NCBI GenBank assembly: GCA_031267955.1
Contig: JAIRYB010000156.1
Span: 1 to 7,073 of the forward strand
DNA: 7,073 nucleotides
From: Spirochaetaceae bacterium
GTDB lineage: Bacteria > Spirochaetota > Spirochaetia > Treponematales > Breznakiellaceae
Direction: 5' to 3'
Shown: piece after piece, positions 4,951 to 7,073 of the stretch
Layout of the letters: each line of letters starts with the position of its first letter
Position numbering within the stretch: position 1 is the first letter of the stretch
Made by a program: the position numbers and the translations under genes
The notes under the pieces: generated by a model
Told to the model about the DNA's origin: nothing
The model's input: only the letters and a program-made list of their open reading frames with translations
Database searches by the model: none

Positions 4951-5616
4951 ATGTCTAAATCAACCGACTGGCTCCCCAGCGGCAGGGACAGCGTACTGGC
5001 AATGGCCGGCGACTGGATTTCAGTATGTACGGGCAGAAAAACAGACTGGAACATCCCCGATTCTGCTATAACGGAGCTTACCACGCTCAGGGGGGCCGCG
5101 GCCGCCGCCCTTGAAACCGCCAAAAACGAGACGACCCGTACACCCGTCGCCACCGCCCAATGCAAGGAAGCCTTCGACGCCCTGTGCGCCTTTATGCGGG
5201 ATTTTAAGCGGCGGTATTTCCTGACCCCGCCTTTGGCCGATTCCGACTACATCGCCCTGGGCCTTAAGCCGCACGACACCGTCCCTACCCCCGGCAAAGT
5301 TCCCACGGCCCATGTCGCGGCGGAAACCTTTCTGGTGGGGCGGCACGAGCTGGGGATAAGAATTACCTACGCCGACGGGGACCCCAAGGACAAGGCGAAC
5401 AAGGGCTTCAGGATATGGTACGGCCTTACCGCGCCCGGCGAAACGCCCCCCGCCGGCCCCGGCGAACTGCGAAGGTCCTTCTACACCCAGCGGCGCAAAG
5501 ACCTGATCGAGTTCGAGTTCGGGGACAGCGGGAAGACCGCTTCGTTCGCGGTACAGGTAGAGAACGATGGAAAGAAAGGGCCGTGGGGTCCTCTCGTTTC
5601 GGCCCTTATCCCATAA
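4951..5616 (+). CDS. Hypothetical 221-aa cytoplasmic protein with C-terminal beta-rich module
   Basis: It starts at ATG 4951 with an excellent ribosome-binding site AAGGAGGA (4940-4947) and ends in TAA at 5614-5616. Residues 1-90 are helical (DSAITELTTLRGAAAAALETAKNE; CKEAFDALCAFMRDFKRRYF). A proline-rich linker with LGLKPHDTVPTPGKVPTA (103-120) leads to a strand-rich domain (about 121-221): ETFLVGRHELGIRITY, GFRIWYGLTAPGETPP, KDLIEFEFGDSGKTASFAVQVENDGKKGPWGPLVSALIP. The end resembles a fibronectin-III-like or immunoglobulin-like fold. There is no signal peptide, lipobox or membrane segment. From memory this type of protein recurs in Treponema, often in several copies, with no assigned function. 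Its upstream region is the 21-bp repeat array. Confidence 0.85.
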   Translation: MSKSTDWLPSGRDSVLAMAGDWISVCTGRKTDWNIPDSAITELTTLRGAAAAALETAKNETTRTPVATAQCKEAFDALCAFMRDFKRRYFLTPPLADSDYIALGLKPHDTVPTPGKVPTAHVAAETFLVGRHELGIRITYADGDPKDKANKGFRIWYGLTAPGETPPAGPGELRRSFYTQRRKDLIEFEFGDSGKTASFAVQVENDGKKGPWGPLVSALIP

Positions 5617-5631
5617 GGACTAAAACGAGTC

Positions 5632-5653
5632 GGAGTTTGCTGCCGCAAACTCC
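5632..5653 (+). terminator. Probable terminator hairpin after the 221-aa gene
   Basis: GGAGTTTGC-TGCC-GCAAACTCC is a perfect 9-bp stem with a 4-base loop, 15 bases past the stop, followed by CAAACAATTTTG. The T-run is delayed and short. Confidence 0.5.
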
Positions 5654-5679
5654 CAAACAATTTTGCGAAGCAAATCTGT

Positions 5680-5705
5680 ATGTTACCCGCTTATGCGGAG
5701 AACAT
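5680..5705 (+). terminator. Second hairpin with T-rich tail upstream of the lipoprotein gene
   Basis: ATGTT (5680-5684) pairs with AACAT (5701-5705), enclosing CCGC-TTAT-GCGG (5687-5698) with a small internal loop, followed by AAATAATTTTGTTTG. It may be a backup terminator or part of the lipoprotein leader. Confidence 0.4.
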
Positions 5706-5716
5706 AAATAATTTTG

Positions 5717-5740
5717 TTTGCGGGATATAAAAGCCGCAAA
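5717..5740 (+). promoter_or_regulatory. Leader hairpin directly against the lipoprotein ribosome-binding site
   Basis: TTTGCGG (5717-5723) pairs perfectly with CCGCAAA (5734-5740) across a 10-base A/T-rich loop containing TATAAA. The next bases are GGAG (5741-5744), the ribosome-binding site 8 bases before ATG 5753. The stem could modulate access to that site; regulation is inferred. Confidence 0.4.
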
Positions 5741-5752
5741 GGAGTGTTGAAC

Positions 5753-6997
5753 ATGAAGAAACATACCTTATGTATGACGGCAATGCTGGCGTTACTGCTG
5801 ACATTCGGATCGATCCTGGCGGGGTGCAATAACCCCGCCGGAGATGACGGAAAGAAAGGCCCTGATACAAGGGAATTTTCCGTATCCGGTACCTTTACCA
5901 AGAGCGAGGACGCCGGCAGCGGTACGGTACAGTTTGACCTGACAACCAATGCGGCCCTTGGCGGGACAGGTACGGCGGACAGGTACACCATAAGCGGCGT
6001 GCTTGAAGACGGCGACCTGACGATACGGCTCAGGGGAAGTTACGACCCCAACACCGGAAACTGGTCGGTGTCCGCAAAATCCACCAACATTGTTTACACG
6101 CTTGACGGAAACGTTGACAGCGCGGGCGGTTCCCGGGGTTCCAGCGCCACAATCGCGGTAAAAAGCGGTGATGAATGGGTTCCGTATTTTTTTCCGGTAA
6201 CGGAAGCGGCAGTCAGCATCCCCGGTGCGGGAACAGCAGAGGAAAGCGCGGCAGGCGGGACGCCGCCTTTGGGACAGGGGTATTGGAACATGAACCAGGA
6301 CTTTGGCGAAGGATATTCAGTATCCCTCAGCTGTCTTATCAGCGACTGGAAAGTACAAGCTACCGGCACACAGACAAGCCCCTACGGTACTTCGCCCATT
6401 AATCGAAGCGTAAACATTCTTGAGCTTACCGAAACAGGCAGCGGCACATACGAAATGATCTGTTGCTATCTTGAATACGTGATGACTTCCGCAAACTATG
6501 CGAAAGCCGTGGCCGCGTACCTGGGTATAAACGAGAATGAGATAACAGCGCTGGACGACCCGAACGGAAGCGCCTCCGGCAGGTATGTATATGCCTCCTC
6601 CGAATACAGCGACTGCGGTAATTTCACGGAAGCGGAATTCGAAAAACTGCGTGTGTTCTTTGCTACAGGCGGCTGGGAGAAATGGGCGGCAAGCAACGGC
6701 GTCAGTAAGGAGAACGTATACCAAAAAATCAAGATTTGGTTCACCGATGGCAACACCAGGTTCAACATGACCTATATGGCGGCGGTAGAGAATCCATCGG
6801 AGCCCTGGTACTATACCTATCGCTTTTCCACATTGGCAGCATTAAAAGCGGCGGATTTGGTTGAGGAGCATGAGTGGGAATGGTCCGCCATTGAGTCCAT
6901 TGGGCCTGATGAAACACCACCCACAGACGGCGGTGCACCCACAGACGGCGGTGCACCCACAGACGGCGGTGTCCTGGTGCTAACGTTTACCCGCTGA
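5753..6997 (+). CDS. Secreted lipoprotein with C-terminal TDGGAP repeats
   Basis: The protein has 414 residues. A short basic start (MKKH) is followed by a hydrophobic stretch (MTAMLALLLTFGSI) and lipobox LAGC with Cys25 as the lipidated residue, so signal peptidase II processing and membrane anchoring are expected. The mature part begins with a Gly/Asp linker (NNPAGDDGKKGPD). It continues with beta-rich segments (about 40-165; SVSGTFTKSEDAGSGTVQFDL, YTISGVLEDGDLTIRLRGSY), then a mixed region with aromatic-rich stretches (YWNMNQDFGEGY; WEKWAASNGVSKENVYQKIKIWF; EPWYYTYRF). It ends in a Pro/Thr/Asp/Gly repeat tail (391-408). No enzyme motif was recognised; a surface or periplasmic binding role is a guess. 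I choose ATG 5753 because GGAG precedes it by 8 bases and the signal sequence starts there; the upstream TTG (5714) adds 13 unsuitable residues. The gene is probably monocistronic. Confidence 0.88.
   Translation: MKKHTLCMTAMLALLLTFGSILAGCNNPAGDDGKKGPDTREFSVSGTFTKSEDAGSGTVQFDLTTNAALGGTGTADRYTISGVLEDGDLTIRLRGSYDPNTGNWSVSAKSTNIVYTLDGNVDSAGGSRGSSATIAVKSGDEWVPYFFPVTEAAVSIPGAGTAEESAAGGTPPLGQGYWNMNQDFGEGYSVSLSCLISDWKVQATGTQTSPYGTSPINRSVNILELTETGSGTYEMICCYLEYVMTSANYAKAVAAYLGINENEITALDDPNGSASGRYVYASSEYSDCGNFTEAEFEKLRVFFATGGWEKWAASNGVSKENVYQKIKIWFTDGNTRFNMTYMAAVENPSEPWYYTYRFSTLAALKAADLVEEHEWEWSAIESIGPDETPPTDGGAPTDGGAPTDGGVLVLTFTR
6923..6971 (+). repeat. 18-bp in-frame tandem repeat in the lipoprotein tail
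   Basis: ACAGACGGCGGTGCACCC occurs at 6923-6940 and 6941-6958, and its first 13 bases again at 6959-6971. It encodes TDGGAP. The copies are identical at the DNA level, showing recent slippage or duplication, and copy number could vary between strains without breaking the frame. Confidence 0.92.
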
Positions 6998-7007
6998 CAA
7001 CAGCAAG

Positions 7008-7054
7008 GGTGTCTGGTGCAGGGTGCCAGGCACCAAATTTTGGGGTAATTTTTT
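7008..7054 (+). terminator. Terminator formed by a GGTGCC-type palindrome plus T-run
   Basis: GGTGTCTGG (7008-7016) pairs with CCAGGCACC (7026-7034), nine pairs with one G-U. AAATTTTGGGGTAATTTTTT follows. It starts 11 bases after the lipoprotein stop. The inner GGTGCC-A-GGCACC (7022-7034) is itself a near-perfect palindrome, and TGGTGC/GCACCA offers an alternative pairing. Confidence 0.6.
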
Positions 7055-7073
7055 ATCGAGTTGTTGACGCATG

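Noticed and set aside
7064..7073. TTGACG followed by ATG at the window edge, possible promoter or start of a next gene
   Set aside because: The sequence ends here, so neither a -10 nor a reading frame can be assessed.

Overview
The window looks like chromosome of a host-associated spirochaete, most likely a termite-gut-type Treponema. This rests on the mix of a surface beta-barrel protein, a lipoprotein with a spirochaete-like lipobox, a 221-residue hypothetical protein of a type I associate from memory with Treponema, and GC-rich genes separated by hairpin-rich gaps. The genus call is inference; no rRNA or other marker gene is present.

Layout. Positions 1-732 hold the 3' end of a beta-barrel outer-membrane-type protein. 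It converges, across a bulged hairpin that can terminate both strands (744-773), on a two-gene minus-strand operon (2903 down to 811). The first gene of that operon is a single-domain ModE-like winged-helix regulator. It overlaps by four bases (GTGA) a fused SAM-methyltransferase / phenylacetate-CoA-ligase-like adenylating enzyme. Divergent from the regulator, across an 82-bp gap with a perfect 12-bp tandem repeat, is a HAD-superfamily phosphatase (2986-3831). Next comes a small flavin-type split-barrel (PPOX-family) protein (3922-4314).

Positions 4315-4950 are a repeat and hairpin island. It contains a 75-bp element closed by perfect 15-bp inverted repeats, a pair of mutually exclusive hairpins, and nine 21-bp tandem units in an alternating 42-bp pattern. 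A weak ORF (4400-4930) reads through the whole island. The island ends next to a strong ribosome-binding site for a 221-aa hypothetical protein (4951-5616). A hairpin-rich gap follows, then a 414-aa lipoprotein (5753-6997) ending in TDGGAP repeats. The window closes with a GGTGCC-type palindrome and T-run that probably form a terminator.

How the genes may work together. The ModE-like regulator, the methyltransferase and the CoA-ligase-like domain resemble parts of a conserved neighbourhood known, from memory, in Desulfovibrio (the DVU_1553 and DVU_1556 families), linked there to molybdenum hydroxylase genes. Here the two enzyme families are fused into one polypeptide and translationally coupled to the regulator. 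This is the best lead in the window for a poorly described system; its substrate cannot be read from the sequence. The other genes look like ordinary surface or accessory genes, and the repeat island is the second item worth attention.
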